A stretch of DNA of 38,707 nucleotides from Methanosarcinales archaeon (GCA_030625165.1 DAOURL010000003.1:1-38707), one strand, 5' to 3'. Positions 28,935 to 38,707 are shown, numbered from the stretch's first letter. The notes: generated by a model not told the origin, from the letters alone. Made by a program: numbers and translations.

Positions 28935-30067
28935 CCGTAACAGCAGATAGTATCGAGAAGAGTGTAAGCGCGCTCTCATTGCCGCCAAAGATCAGGGATA
29001 CCCTTCGAGAGGAGCTCCTGGAAGTCAAACCGACCAGGAAACAACTGGATGAGATCATCGACCACGTTATGAGCGGGTATGCGGCTGCTTGCATCGAGCC
29101 GTGTGATCCGGTCGGAGTGGTTGCCGCGCAGTCGATAGGCGAACCCGGGACGCAGATGACGATGCGTACCTTCCATTACGCTGGTGTCGCCGAGATCAAC
29201 GTAACGCTCGGGCTCCCGAGGTTGATCGAGATCCTTGATGCGCGAAAGAATCCGAGTACACCGGTGATGACCGTATATCTGAGAGACGGCGCAAGCAAAA
29301 AGAAAGCCCATGATGTTGCATGGGAGCTCCAGAAGACGACCATCGCAGATCTGGGCGGAATTATTACAGACCGCGCAAATTTGGTGATCTTAATCGAAGT
29401 GGATGAGGATACCCTGTATGAACGAGACCTGACACTATCCGACATCATCGAAAAACTCGAAGCCAAACTAAAGATCCCGATCGAGGTGGAGGGGTACACG
29501 CTCAGCCTCAGTCCGAAGGAGTCCAATCTTGGTTCGCTGGTGCAGTTGGGCAGGAATCTTAAGAAAGTACTGATCAAAGGCATTGAGGCGATCCCAAGGG
29601 TGGTTATACAGAAGGAAGGTCTTGAATACGTGCTCTATACCGAAGGCACGGCACTTCAGGAGGTTTTCGATATCGAGGGCGTCGACCCTGCCCGAACGAT
29701 CTCCAACCACCCCGGCGAGATGTGCGAGGTCTTCGGGATCGAGGCTGCCAGAAACTCAATTGTAAAGGAGATCATGGAGACACTGCGCGAACAGGGGTTA
29801 AACGTGGATGTAAAACACATCATGCTCGCATCAGACATGATGACCTGCGACGGAGAGGTCAAGCAGATCGGAAGGCACGGACTATCCGGCGAGAAGGCGA
29901 GCATCCTCGCTCGGGCTGCATTCGAGGTGACCGTGAATCACCTGATCGACGCCGGCATACGCGGTGAGATCGATGAGTTAAGCGGCGTCACCGAGAACGT
30001 AATCGTCGGGCAGCCGATCAATCTCGGAACCGGGGATGTGCATCTGGTCGCAAAGCCGCCTGCGTGA
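28931..30067 (+). CDS. rpoA2: DNA-directed RNA polymerase subunit A''
   Basis: EPCDPVGVVAAQSIGEPGTQMTMRTFHYAGVAEINVTLGLPRLIEILDARKNPSTP; overlaps the rpoA1 stop. Confidence 0.98.
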   Translation: MTVTADSIEKSVSALSLPPKIRDTLREELLEVKPTRKQLDEIIDHVMSGYAAACIEPCDPVGVVAAQSIGEPGTQMTMRTFHYAGVAEINVTLGLPRLIEILDARKNPSTPVMTVYLRDGASKKKAHDVAWELQKTTIADLGGIITDRANLVILIEVDEDTLYERDLTLSDIIEKLEAKLKIPIEVEGYTLSLSPKESNLGSLVQLGRNLKKVLIKGIEAIPRVVIQKEGLEYVLYTEGTALQEVFDIEGVDPARTISNHPGEMCEVFGIEAARNSIVKEIMETLREQGLNVDVKHIMLASDMMTCDGEVKQIGRHGLSGEKASILARAAFEVTVNHLIDAGIRGEIDELSGVTENVIVGQPINLGTGDVHLVAKPPA

Positions 30068-30088
30068 GTTCATAGTTCCATTTCAGGT

Positions 30089-30217
30089 TCAGGTCCGCGC
30101 TACATTCTCGCTCCCACACTGTGGACAGGTGACCGGAATGAAGTTCGGATCTGCTTGGAACGTGAACCCACACACACCGCATACGAAGTAGACCAGTGAC
30201 TGATCAATATCATCCAT
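30089..30217 (-). CDS. 42-aa zinc-ribbon microprotein
   Basis: Reverse complement reads MDDIDQSLVYFVCGVCGFTFQADPNFIPVTCPQCGSENVART*; two CxxC knuckles; TATA-like TTTATATACC (minus strand, 30239-30248) about 25 nt upstream of the ATG. Below the ORF-track length cutoff. Confidence 0.8.
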   Translation of the reverse strand: MDDIDQSLVYFVCGVCGFTFQADPNFIPVTCPQCGSENVART

Positions 30218-30324
30218 GGTAATTATTATTGCGTGGTGGTATATAAATGTTGTTATCAGGGCGGGGGTTCACGACTCCCCGCTTCACCCAAGCGTTTAAT
30301 ATATCAGGTGTCGCACCAACTTTC

Positions 30325-30465
30325 ATGGAACCATGCAGGGCATGCTACAAAGAATGTGGAACTATAAGATTGTGCAAGAACGAACCCCTGCCGCTCGGAG
30401 AGGTCAATTTCGAGTTGATGGAAGGATTTGAATACTCGATGGCTGAATGGATGGCTTACCTGTAA
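30325..30465 (+). CDS. 46-aa Cys-rich microprotein upstream of ccmC
   Basis: MEPCRACYKECGTIRLCKNEPLPLGEVNFELMEGFEYSMAEWMAYL*; TTTAATATAT about 25-30 nt upstream; stop lies 2 nt before the ccmC ATG. Confidence 0.55.
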   Translation: MEPCRACYKECGTIRLCKNEPLPLGEVNFELMEGFEYSMAEWMAYL

Positions 30466-30467
30466 AT

Positions 30468-31142
30468 ATGAATAAACGCAACATATTCTACCTGATAACC
30501 GCTGTAGTCCTGATCGCGGCGACCTACATGGTCTTCACGAGCCCAGCGATCAACCCGGGCGAACGCCCGACGCTATTGAGCGATGACGAATGGCAAAACC
30601 GGGTCCAGAGTTACAGGGTATTCTATTTCCATGTCCCGCTCGCATGGGTTTCATATCTAGCGTTCTTTCTGGTATTCATCGCGAGCATCAGGTATCTCCA
30701 AACATCTCATGTAAAATGGGATGTCTATGCAGCATCTTCTGCTGAAATTGGAGCTGTTTTCTGCGCTCTCAATCTCCTAAGCGGTATGCTGTGGGCAAAG
30801 GGAGCGTGGGGGATCTACTGGGACTGGACTCCACGCCTTACCTTTCAACTCATCTTGTTTTTGCTTTATGTATCGTACATAACATTGCGGCGTGCGATGG
30901 AGTCAGAGAGCCGTGCACGCTCATCTGCGGTATTCGGAATCATAGCATTCGCCGCGGTACCGATGAGTTACCTCTCGATCAAACTCTGGCCTCCGTTGTA
31001 TCATCCCGACCTGACAGGTGAGGGTGGCGGCATCGATAGCCCGATCATCGTGTACACGCTCCTCATTAATATATTAGCATACACATTATTATACCTCTCG
31101 CTGCTCACCATCAGGATGGATAATGAACGCGCTCTATCATGA
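30468..31142 (+). CDS. ccmC: Heme exporter / cytochrome c biogenesis protein CcmC
   Basis: RVFYFHVPLAWVSYLAFFLVFIASIRYL, GMLWAKGAWGIYWDWTPRLTFQLILFLLYVSYITLRR: WGxxWxWDxR-like heme-handling motif. Confidence 0.92.
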   Translation: MNKRNIFYLITAVVLIAATYMVFTSPAINPGERPTLLSDDEWQNRVQSYRVFYFHVPLAWVSYLAFFLVFIASIRYLQTSHVKWDVYAASSAEIGAVFCALNLLSGMLWAKGAWGIYWDWTPRLTFQLILFLLYVSYITLRRAMESESRARSSAVFGIIAFAAVPMSYLSIKLWPPLYHPDLTGEGGGIDSPIIVYTLLINILAYTLLYLSLLTIRMDNERALS

Positions 31143-31192
31143 ATCCGCATCTTCTCGTAATCCTTAATTACAACCGCGCTTAAGTCTCTACC

Positions 31193-32803
31193 ATGCCAGT
31201 AATCACCCTCTATTACACCGATCTTGAGAATCTGATCGGGACGGATCGGGATACGATACAGGGCCGCATCCCGATGATCGGTGCCGACATCGAGCGCGTA
31301 TATGACGATTACGTGGATATCGAGTTCTTTCCTGACCGCCCTGACCTCTACAGCGTCGAAGGCGTAGCCCGGGCTATGCGCGGGTTTCTCGATATCGAAA
31401 CAGGCATTCCTGAGTACGAGGTCGGGCAGTCAGGGATTACGATCACATCCGATCACGAAATCGGAAAGATACGCCCGCATCTTGCCTGTGCAGTAGTAAA
31501 GGGCATCAAATTCACCCCATATTCCATAGAGTCGCTGATGAGCCTGCAGGAGGATCTGCACTGGGGAATCGGGCGCAACCGCTCGAAGGTATCGATCGGC
31601 GTTCACGATCTCGACCGTGTGACTCCGCCGTTCGAGTACATCGCAGCAGACCCTTCCTTCGAATTTGTCCCTCTCGATTTCGATGTCCCGATGTCGATGG
31701 ATGAGATTCTCACAGAGCATCCGAAAGGGGTTAAATTCGCACATCTCGTCGAAAAATTCGATAAATACCCTCTGATTCTCGATTCTCTCGGAAACGTGCT
31801 ATCATTTCCGCCGATCATCAACGGGACACTAACACGCGTGAGAGACGAGACTGAAGACCTGTTCATTGAGGTTACCGGCACGGACAAATCCGTATCTGTT
31901 GCACTAAACATCGTAACAACCGCACTTGCTGAACGCGGCGGGAAGATCGAGTCTGTGCAAATACAGACCCCTGAAACCGGATGCACGACACCGAACCTCG
32001 ATCCTGTAACGCGCCGGATCGCGGTCGGCGATGCAAACGCTCTGCTCGGGCTGAATATTAGCCGCGACCAGATCATGCAGTGCCTCAGGAGGATGCGTTT
32101 TGGAGCGGTACACTTTCGGGACGATGCGATCGAGGTGAGCGTGCCCGCGTACCGTGCAGACATCATGCATGACTATGACATATTCGAGGATGTTGCGATC
32201 GGGTATGGGTACGAAAGAATCGCGCCCCTACTTCCTGAGACGATGACCATCGGAGAAGAGCACCACATATCCCTTGTAAAGGCAGGTCTTCGCGATATCA
32301 TGGTGGGGCTTGGTTTTTACGAAGTCATGCCGTTTACGCTAACAAGCGAGACCGTGCATTTCGAGAAGATGCAGAGACCGCACACAAGCGCCACACAGGT
32401 CATGCACCCGATCACAATAGAGCAGACGATGCTGCGCACGACGATCCTTCCGAACTTGCTTGAGATACTCTCGTTTAACCAGCACCGGGAACTGCCGCAG
32501 CGCATCTTCGAGGTCGGGGATGTGGTTGCTCGCGGCAGGAATGCTGTTCATCTTGCCGCGGTCGCAATCGACCCACATGCGAACTTCAGCGAGATCAGGT
32601 CAATGGTGGATGCTGTGATGCACGAACGGGTGGTTGCTTACGAGATCGCCGAGTCGGATGATCCTGCGTTCATCGAGGGCAGGCGTGCCGACATCATCGC
32701 TGGCGGCAGGCGTGCCGGAGTCTTTGGGGAGGTGCATCCCGGGGTGATACTGAACTTCGGACTGGACCAGCCGATCATCGGGTTTGAGATGGGGGGGCTG
32801 TGA
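31193..32803 (+). CDS. pheT: Phenylalanyl-tRNA synthetase beta subunit
   Basis: [77 protein letters not shown]. Confidence 0.97.
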   Translation: MPVITLYYTDLENLIGTDRDTIQGRIPMIGADIERVYDDYVDIEFFPDRPDLYSVEGVARAMRGFLDIETGIPEYEVGQSGITITSDHEIGKIRPHLACAVVKGIKFTPYSIESLMSLQEDLHWGIGRNRSKVSIGVHDLDRVTPPFEYIAADPSFEFVPLDFDVPMSMDEILTEHPKGVKFAHLVEKFDKYPLILDSLGNVLSFPPIINGTLTRVRDETEDLFIEVTGTDKSVSVALNIVTTALAERGGKIESVQIQTPETGCTTPNLDPVTRRIAVGDANALLGLNISRDQIMQCLRRMRFGAVHFRDDAIEVSVPAYRADIMHDYDIFEDVAIGYGYERIAPLLPETMTIGEEHHISLVKAGLRDIMVGLGFYEVMPFTLTSETVHFEKMQRPHTSATQVMHPITIEQTMLRTTILPNLLEILSFNQHRELPQRIFEVGDVVARGRNAVHLAAVAIDPHANFSEIRSMVDAVMHERVVAYEIAESDDPAFIEGRRADIIAGGRRAGVFGEVHPGVILNFGLDQPIIGFEMGGL

Positions 32804-32850
32804 TCACCCCGGATCTGGCTTTGGGTCTGGCTCATTACAGGCACGCATAC

Positions 32851-32923
32851 ACAACTGATATGGTTGTATCACAAATTACAACTTTTACGGTTGTATAATA
32901 GATTACAACCAACACAGGTTGTT
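32851..32923. promoter_or_regulatory. Operator-like array of GGTTGTA/TTACAAC half-sites upstream of the satD-like gene
   Basis: GGTTGTATCACAAATTACAAC (32862-32882), GGTTGTATAATAGATTACAACC (32889-32910), half-sites ACAAC (32851) and GGTTGT (32918), followed by TTTTTATATG. Confidence 0.85.
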
Positions 32924-32954
32924 TTTATATGCGATGGCTGACATAGTATGAACT

Positions 32955-33611
32955 ATGGAACAGAAGCTCTACGTGCTGTTGGGCGATGTTGTCCAATCCC
33001 GCCGGATAAGCGATCGGGAGGATTTTCAAAACAGAGTTGAGGAAACCTGTAAAAAAATAAACGCCCTGTATGCAGAGGATATGTACGCAGATTTCAAAAT
33101 TCTAAAAGGGATCGACGAGATAGGAGGCGTGTTATCGGGTATGTCGAGCGCTTATGGGATTATCGCCACCATATCAGAAGAACTTCACCCAAATTCAATG
33201 CGTTTCGCGCTGGTCTTTGATTACATCGATACTGCCATAGAAACCAGAAACGTAACAAAGATGGACGGCTCCGCATTTCACAAGGCATCGGACATGTTAC
33301 ATAGACTCAAAAGCTCAAAATTGATCTTCGACATGTCTGTCGGCGACACGACAATCGATACCGCAATAGCCGGACAGGTCAATTTAATTTTGCTGCTGAA
33401 GCGAAATTGGTCTGCACGACAGCATCAGGTAGTCAGGGAATATGAACGAACTAAAAATCAATCCGCTGTGGCAGAAAACTTGGGAATAACCCAGCAAGCA
33501 GTCTCAAAAATACTTAACCGTTCGATGTGGAAGGAGATCAAGACAATTGAAGAAAATTTAAGTCTTGTGCTGCGTAATTACCATCAAGCATCGGGAACGG
33601 GATGTAGATGA
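32955..33611 (+). CDS. SatD-like protein with C-terminal HTH
   Basis: MEQKLYVLLGDVVQSRRISDREDFQ..., C-terminal RTKNQSAVAENLGITQQAVSKILNRSMWKEI helix-turn-helix. Confidence 0.8.
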   Translation: MEQKLYVLLGDVVQSRRISDREDFQNRVEETCKKINALYAEDMYADFKILKGIDEIGGVLSGMSSAYGIIATISEELHPNSMRFALVFDYIDTAIETRNVTKMDGSAFHKASDMLHRLKSSKLIFDMSVGDTTIDTAIAGQVNLILLLKRNWSARQHQVVREYERTKNQSAVAENLGITQQAVSKILNRSMWKEIKTIEENLSLVLRNYHQASGTGCR

Positions 33612-33973
33612 TGATCGAACACATAAACCCAACCGAAACAGCCATCCTTGTAGGCGGATATGTCGTTTTACTTGCTACAAGCGGGATCGTAGTGAACTTC
33701 ATCCTGTCTGATATCTCAGGAGAACCCATAAGCCGAAAAATTGGCAAGGAAGCGCGTGATACTGGTTTCATAATCGGGAAATGTGAAAACCTGTTGATAC
33801 TTACCTTTGTGATTCTGGACGCATATACAGCGATGTCGGTGATATTCGCTGCAAAAACCATAGTTCGCAGAGACGATATGGCTAAAAATTCATTATTCTT
33901 TCTTGCAGGGACGATGGTTAATGTCACTTATTCGCTGATGGTTGGCTTAATTATAAAACTGCTTATATGTTAA
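33611..33973 (+). CDS. Small multi-TM membrane protein coupled to the satD-like gene
   Basis: Start overlaps the preceding stop (ATGATG); about 3 hydrophobic segments. Confidence 0.75.
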   Translation: MIEHINPTETAILVGGYVVLLATSGIVVNFILSDISGEPISRKIGKEARDTGFIIGKCENLLILTFVILDAYTAMSVIFAAKTIVRRDDMAKNSLFFLAGTMVNVTYSLMVGLIIKLLIC

Positions 33974-33987
33974 CTGGGACGCCGCCC

Positions 33988-35391
33988 TCACAGGCACGCA
34001 TCGACAAACGCCTCAGCAAACCGCAGATACGAGCACGCGTGAAGATGCGCATATCCTGCAAGCGTGTTCTCGACCATGATCCCGTCCCAGCCATCTTTGA
34101 TCCCGACCCCCCGCGTAAGCCGGATCGCAAAGGTGGCATCGCCGATATCCGTGACCGACGAATGATGGAACTCATGCCCCCTGAATGAGTCGCCGACTCC
34201 CCCGATCGGCGTATCCGTCGTGAACGAGCCGATATTGTAACTCACGACCTTGCCGCCCATCTCAACCGTGGCAGGGATTGCGCCGACCATCTCGAATGCC
34301 TCGCCAGACATCCCGTGCATGCCGCTCTTTGTGACTATCTGCTCTGCAAGATACATCAGCCCGCCGCACTCGCCGTATATCGGCATGCCGCCTGCCGATG
34401 CCTTTCGTATGCCCTGCCGGATGCGCTTGTTCGCTTCGAGTTCCTTTGCAAAGAGTTCGGGATAGCCGCCGCCTATGTAGATTCCGTCCACGTCGGGGAG
34501 CGTTCTGTCATGGAGCGGACTGAAATAGACGATATCTGCGCCATGCAACCTCAGAAGATCAAGGTTATCCGCATAATAGAAATTAAACGCCTCGTCAAGC
34601 GCAACACCGATCCTGATCTTCGCCCTGCCGCCGGCATCACCTCCCGCAAAGATTGAGGGTTCTCCGACATCGAGCGGTTCAGCCGTCTCTGCGATATCGG
34701 TCAGCTGCTCGAGGTCGATGTTTTCTGAAACGATCTCTGTTATCCTGGAGATGCGCTCCCTGAATTCAGGAGACTGCCTGCCCTCATTCACAGGAACCAG
34801 ACCCAGATGCCGCATCGTAAGCCCCATGGCATCGTCTCTCGGAACCGTGCCGATGACAGGGATGCCGGTGTAGTGCTCGATAGCGGATACCGCCTTTTCA
34901 GCGTGTCTTCTGCTTCCGATCTTATTGAGGATCACGCCTCTGATATCAACCGCAGGATCAAACGCCCTGTAGCCCATGACCACTGCGGCTGCGCTTCGTG
35001 TGATGCTCCTCGCATCGATTAGTAGGATCACAGGACATTTCAGTGCCTTTGCGACCTGAGCCGTGCTTCCAAGATCGCTCAACCCCTCGAATCCTTCGTA
35101 TAGCCCCCGAACTCCCTCGATGATGGCTAAATCAGCATTCCTCTCGTCCAGTGCATGGGAGAACGTCTCGAGCACAGCGTCTTCTGTCATCAGATAGCCG
35201 TCGAGATTCCTGCACCGATTTTTGCATGCGAGTGTGTGGTAACTCGGATCGATGTAATCGAGACCTACCTTAAACGGCTGCACGTCCAGATGCTTGCTAA
35301 GCGCAGCCATGATCCCGGTGCAGACCGTGGTCTTTCCTGCAGACGACCGATCAGCAGCGATGAGCACTCTGGGGGTGTTATTTTGTGTCAT
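33988..35391 (-). CDS. cfbB: CfbB/CobB-family a,c-diamide synthase (Ni-sirohydrochlorin or cobyrinate)
   Basis: RVLIAADRSSAGKTTVCTGIMAAL, DYIDPSYHT, EGVRGLYEG, GGGYPELFAKELEAN, YGECGGLMYL. CfbB versus CobB not resolvable by eye. Confidence 0.85.
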   Translation of the reverse strand: MTQNNTPRVLIAADRSSAGKTTVCTGIMAALSKHLDVQPFKVGLDYIDPSYHTLACKNRCRNLDGYLMTEDAVLETFSHALDERNADLAIIEGVRGLYEGFEGLSDLGSTAQVAKALKCPVILLIDARSITRSAAAVVMGYRAFDPAVDIRGVILNKIGSRRHAEKAVSAIEHYTGIPVIGTVPRDDAMGLTMRHLGLVPVNEGRQSPEFRERISRITEIVSENIDLEQLTDIAETAEPLDVGEPSIFAGGDAGGRAKIRIGVALDEAFNFYYADNLDLLRLHGADIVYFSPLHDRTLPDVDGIYIGGGYPELFAKELEANKRIRQGIRKASAGGMPIYGECGGLMYLAEQIVTKSGMHGMSGEAFEMVGAIPATVEMGGKVVSYNIGSFTTDTPIGGVGDSFRGHEFHHSSVTDIGDATFAIRLTRGVGIKDGWDGIMVENTLAGYAHLHACSYLRFAEAFVDACL

Positions 35392-35582
35392 TGTGATTTG
35401 ATCGTTGTGTGAAAGAGGTTGTAATATCAATTAAACTTTTTTGACGCGATGGGGCGGATACGAAAGCAGACAACCAGAAAGTTTAATGTACCCCTGATTC
35501 ATAGATCGAGCGATGCATGGCTATCAGAACGGTGATGAACTTGTGCGATGAAGAAGAGCAGACGCAATTGGAAGGTGAGACC

Positions 35583-35759
35583 ATGTCCGACATACAACTG
35601 GATAATGGCATCACGATATCGGTCGGTGACATCGAGATCAGCGTACACAGCAATGAACTGACATTCGATGAACTCGAGGAACGGTTGTTTGCTATCATCG
35701 ACAATGTTGACAGGCGATTTGCGAACAGAGACAAGAATTATATGAATTATACGGTTTGA
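35583..35759 (+). CDS. Small conserved-looking acidic protein upstream of pdxS
   Basis: MSDIQLDNGITISVGDIEISVHSNELTFDELEERLFAIIDNVDRRFANRDKNYMNYTV; ends 9 nt before pdxS. The longer form starts at 35517. Confidence 0.6.
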   Translation: MSDIQLDNGITISVGDIEISVHSNELTFDELEERLFAIIDNVDRRFANRDKNYMNYTV

Positions 35760-35768
35760 GGTGGATAA

Positions 35769-36662
35769 ATGGATTTGAATGAACTCAGGCACGGTACCGA
35801 ACTGTTGAAGCGGGGGTTCGCTGCCATGCAGAAGGGCGGCGTGATCATGGACGTGACGACGCCTGCGCAGGCGGTCCTTGCAGAAGGGGCTGGTGCGGTT
35901 GCTGTGATGGCGCTCCACGCGGTTCCATCCGAGATCAGGAAGCAGGGCGGTGTTGCGAGGATGGCTGACCCGCAGATCGTCTGTGAGATCATCGACTCGG
36001 TAACGATTCCTGTGATGGCAAAGGCGAGGATCGGGCACACCATGGAAGCACGGATCCTCGAGGCGATCGGTGCTGATATGCTCGATGAATCGGAGGTGCT
36101 GACGCCTGCTGACGAATTCCATATCGATAAGACCGAATTCACAGTACCATTCGTGTGCGGCGCACGCAATCTCGGCGAGGCGCTCCGGCGTATAGCAGAG
36201 GGTGCCGCGATGATCAGGACGAAAGGAGAAGCAGGCACCGGCGATGTGAGGGAAGCGGTCAGGCATACGAAACTGATCGGGGGAAGCATCCGGTCCCTGA
36301 AAGGGAAGAACAAGGAGGAACTTGCAAGAGTTGCAAGGGAGATCGAGGCACCATTCGAACTGGTCGAGGAGACCGCGAAACTCCAGCGGCTGCCAGTGGT
36401 CAACTTTGCAGCAGGCGGAGTTGCAACTCCTGCCGATGCGGCACTGATGATGCAACTCGGAGTGGACGGCGTCTTTGTTGGATCAGGGATTTTTACGGCA
36501 GAGAATCCGGAAAAGATGGCGAACGCGATCGTAGAAGCTGTCAATAACTACGATAAGCCAGATGTTCTCGCCGAGATCTCGAAGGGTCTCGGAGACCAGA
36601 TGAAAGGGATCGATATCAGGACGCTTTCTGACGTGGAGACGTTGCAGACGCGCGGCTGGTGA
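35769..36662 (+). CDS. pdxS: Pyridoxal 5'-phosphate synthase lyase subunit PdxS
   Basis: [93 protein letters not shown]. Confidence 0.98.
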   Translation: MDLNELRHGTELLKRGFAAMQKGGVIMDVTTPAQAVLAEGAGAVAVMALHAVPSEIRKQGGVARMADPQIVCEIIDSVTIPVMAKARIGHTMEARILEAIGADMLDESEVLTPADEFHIDKTEFTVPFVCGARNLGEALRRIAEGAAMIRTKGEAGTGDVREAVRHTKLIGGSIRSLKGKNKEELARVAREIEAPFELVEETAKLQRLPVVNFAAGGVATPADAALMMQLGVDGVFVGSGIFTAENPEKMANAIVEAVNNYDKPDVLAEISKGLGDQMKGIDIRTLSDVETLQTRGW

Positions 36663-37485
36663 GACATTCTATCAGGGACTCGGATAGCTCCATCTCCCTG
36701 ATAACATCCGGAAGAGACGAGATATCCGGTATAAGTATATCCGCGCTATCGCATAATTTCTGCAATTTAGCAGAACACTGCTGCATCGTCAGCACTCCCA
36801 CATCTGCTGCCCTGATCGCGCGAAGGTCGTTAATCTCGTCGCCGACCATGACGACCGTGTCATGAGTTTTCTGTAGATCCAGGATGAGACGTTCCTTGAT
36901 GTGCGGGGTTGCAACCGGAACCACATGATCGTGCGGAATCTTCAGACGATCCGCAAGCACTGATAGATTTCGCATACTGTCGCCGGATGCGATGTATAGG
37001 TCTGCGCAATCTGCAAGTTTTGCAATCGTTGCTTCTGCGCCATCGAAGAGTTTTCCGCCTGAACATACCACGTAATGAATCGCTCCGGTGGGCACGTCGA
37101 TCACGAATCCGGTTCCGATATAAAAGACGTCTTTGCACTTCTCTCTCACCGCTGCTACCACATCCAAGAGATCGGAGATGCGAGCGCCTCCTGAATTGCG
37201 TTTTAACATATTCAGGACATCGTCAGTCGTGATATCATCGCTTGCACAGCCGATGTTTATGTCGATCTCGTTTTCACTAAGAAAAAGCGGCAGAACCTGG
37301 TCCGGCGGATAGTTCGGGAGCATATCCGGCGGCAGATCAATTGCAACGAGCGCCTGGGACTCGCGGACGAGATGCAGGGCGACGGTATCATAAAGCGTGC
37401 CTCCGCTCTCCATGTCCTTTGCCACCCTGTACGTATGCATCAGCGTACCGGATGAGTCAAAGACGATCGCAACACGGTGGGTCAT
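36616..37485 (-). CDS. HAD-superfamily hydrolase
   Basis: [62 protein letters not shown] motifs I-IV. Confidence 0.88.
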   Translation of the reverse strand: MTHRVAIVFDSSGTLMHTYRVAKDMESGGTLYDTVALHLVRESQALVAIDLPPDMLPNYPPDQVLPLFLSENEIDINIGCASDDITTDDVLNMLKRNSGGARISDLLDVVAAVREKCKDVFYIGTGFVIDVPTGAIHYVVCSGGKLFDGAEATIAKLADCADLYIASGDSMRNLSVLADRLKIPHDHVVPVATPHIKERLILDLQKTHDTVVMVGDEINDLRAIRAADVGVLTMQQCSAKLQKLCDSADILIPDISSLPDVIREMELSESLIECLTSRASATSPRQKAS

Positions 37486-37616
37486 CTGTACTGATGGTTG
37501 CTGCGCGGGTATTAATGGTTTTCTCATGACCGTATCCCCGGACCCACGCAACTGCTCGCCCCCCATCCCCGCGAACCGAAATGTTCATAATCAATCCGCA
37601 GCAATCAGAGACCTGC

Positions 37617-37688
37617 GCCTCGGTGGCTTAGCGGTATAGCGCGTCCTTGGTAAGGACGAGGTCGCGGGTTCAATTCCCGCCCGAGGCT
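37617..37688 (+). tRNA. tRNA-Thr (GGT anticodon)
   Basis: GCCTCGG/CCGAGGC acceptor, D-arm GGCTTAGCGGTATAGC, anticodon arm CGTCC-TTGGTAA-GGACG, T-arm GCGGGTTCAATTCCCGC. Confidence 0.96.
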
Positions 37689-38296
37689 TGTTAAGATTTT
37701 TTGAGGTATCCTCGATCCCTGATCTTCAAACCGCATACCAGATCCAGGTGATGCGCTTTCAGCGGCTTGACCACACATTCGCTCTTTGGTAGCTGCCTTG
37801 TTTCAGATCGTCCCTCTCAGCAGACGGCAGGATTGCGTCTGTGCGGGATTGCGTCTGTTGCTGCTACTACAACCTGAATCGTGATGATACTTGGCACGTC
37901 AAAACCGATAGCGACACGCCTTTCAGATGACAGTCTGCCTTCACCGAGGGTGGCACAGGGTTTTAGCTGGTATGACGCGCGACCGGTAACTTTTTATACT
38001 ATGGACAACACAATTGTTATTATTATGAGATGTGTGCGGGGAGTGGGGGCATTTTCCTTTGCGCATCTCATAATGATACTGATCTACGGGGCTACTGAAA
38101 TGTGTAGCACTGCACTTCTAAAAAACATATAACAACCGGTACAACGGGTATCTGCTGGCAATCACGTCTATATCGCTTTTGCTTTTTCGCATTGACATCC
38201 GGAACTTTTGCGGTTCCATTCACATCCAACGAACAGATTTCGCACACATCTAACGAGTTATCTGCTGCAGGGTCGGGGGTCTTGCTGCAGGAGTGA

Positions 38297-38626
38297 ATGG
38301 GGTGCAAACAGGAATTGTGCAATAGATTTATTGGTTTTCCACCAACTGTTCTATATGATGAATTTAAAAAAAATTCCCCCCGGATTGCACTCGGCATCTG
38401 GGCATCATCAGTCCTCTTAATCGGCGTATCAATCTACTGGTTTATGGGCAAACCAGCAGATATGTTTCGGGCAGTCGGGTCGCTGGTGGTTCTAAGCATG
38501 TTAACGATTAGCCTGATCTGGTACATAACTACAAAGCAGATTGATAGGATGGACAAGGGCAAAAAACTTGCCGGGGCAGTAGGCATTCTCGAAGGAAAGA
38601 TTATTCGTAACTACACAGGTACCTAA
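38297..38626 (+). CDS. Small membrane protein, unknown function
   Basis: Two hydrophobic segments (IALGIWASSVLLIGVSIYWF; AVGSLVVLSMLTISLIWYI) and a charged tail; start uncertain. Confidence 0.55.
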   Translation: MGCKQELCNRFIGFPPTVLYDEFKKNSPRIALGIWASSVLLIGVSIYWFMGKPADMFRAVGSLVVLSMLTISLIWYITTKQIDRMDKGKKLAGAVGILEGKIIRNYTGT

Positions 38627-38698
38627 ACCACTATCGGGGGACTTCACTATGCAGGGACTACCCGAGACATGGGCATACTGTAACCAAACAGGGAATTT

Positions 38699-38707
38699 AA
38701 CCGCAGA
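38699..38707. repeat. Possible start of a second CGCAGAG-type repeat, cut by the window edge
   Basis: Window ends AACCGCAGA, matching the left end (ACCGCAGA) of the 6034-6107 repeat. Confidence 0.35.

Noticed and set aside
32851-32923. Possible miniature CRISPR array because of regular spacing
   Set aside because: Half-sites are 6-8 nt and arranged as palindromes next to a promoter, fitting an operator rather than repeats and spacers.
35499-36455. 318-aa minus-strand ORF across pdxS
   Set aside because: Antisense to a clear pdxS gene; no recognizable domain.

Overview
Archaeal (euryarchaeal methanogen / methane- or alkane-oxidizer-like) chromosomal window. Lineage is inferred from an MC1 chromatin protein, the aCPSF1/FttA-type nuclease beside psmB, a split archaeal RNA polymerase (rpoA1/rpoA2), a CO dehydrogenase/acetyl-CoA synthase delta subunit, a CfbB/CobB-type synthase (F430 or corrinoid) and a CcmC heme-export protein. 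Most of the window is housekeeping: pyruvate kinase, proteasome beta, uL3/uL4, aminotransferase, Lrp, CBS protein, SIS isomerase, MTA/SAH deaminase, MTA phosphorylase, EMC3/DUF106 protein, MoeA, PheT, PdxS, HAD, tRNA-Ser(CGA) and tRNA-Thr(GGT). The accessory parts are: (i) the 5' end of a group II intron with its RT, cut by the left edge and largely absent from the ORF track; (ii) an island between pyk and a 104-bp degenerate second copy of the pyk 3' end, holding a PIN-type toxin-antitoxin pair and a KAP-NTPase/HEAT-repeat protein interrupted by a single in-frame UAG; (iii) a Panacea/SocA-like antitoxin paired with a RelE-fold toxin; (iv) a SatD-like HTH protein plus membrane protein behind a ~27-bp-periodic GGTTGTA/TTACAAC operator array. 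I also found two short ORFs not called in the track (42-aa zinc ribbon; 46-aa Cys-rich protein upstream of ccmC), a dispersed GATTTTYAGACANTGYCC intergenic motif, several strong hairpins, and normally conserved operons broken up (uL3-uL4 alone, rpoA1-rpoA2 alone, cdhD alone). All assignments come from reading the sequence; no database search was run.
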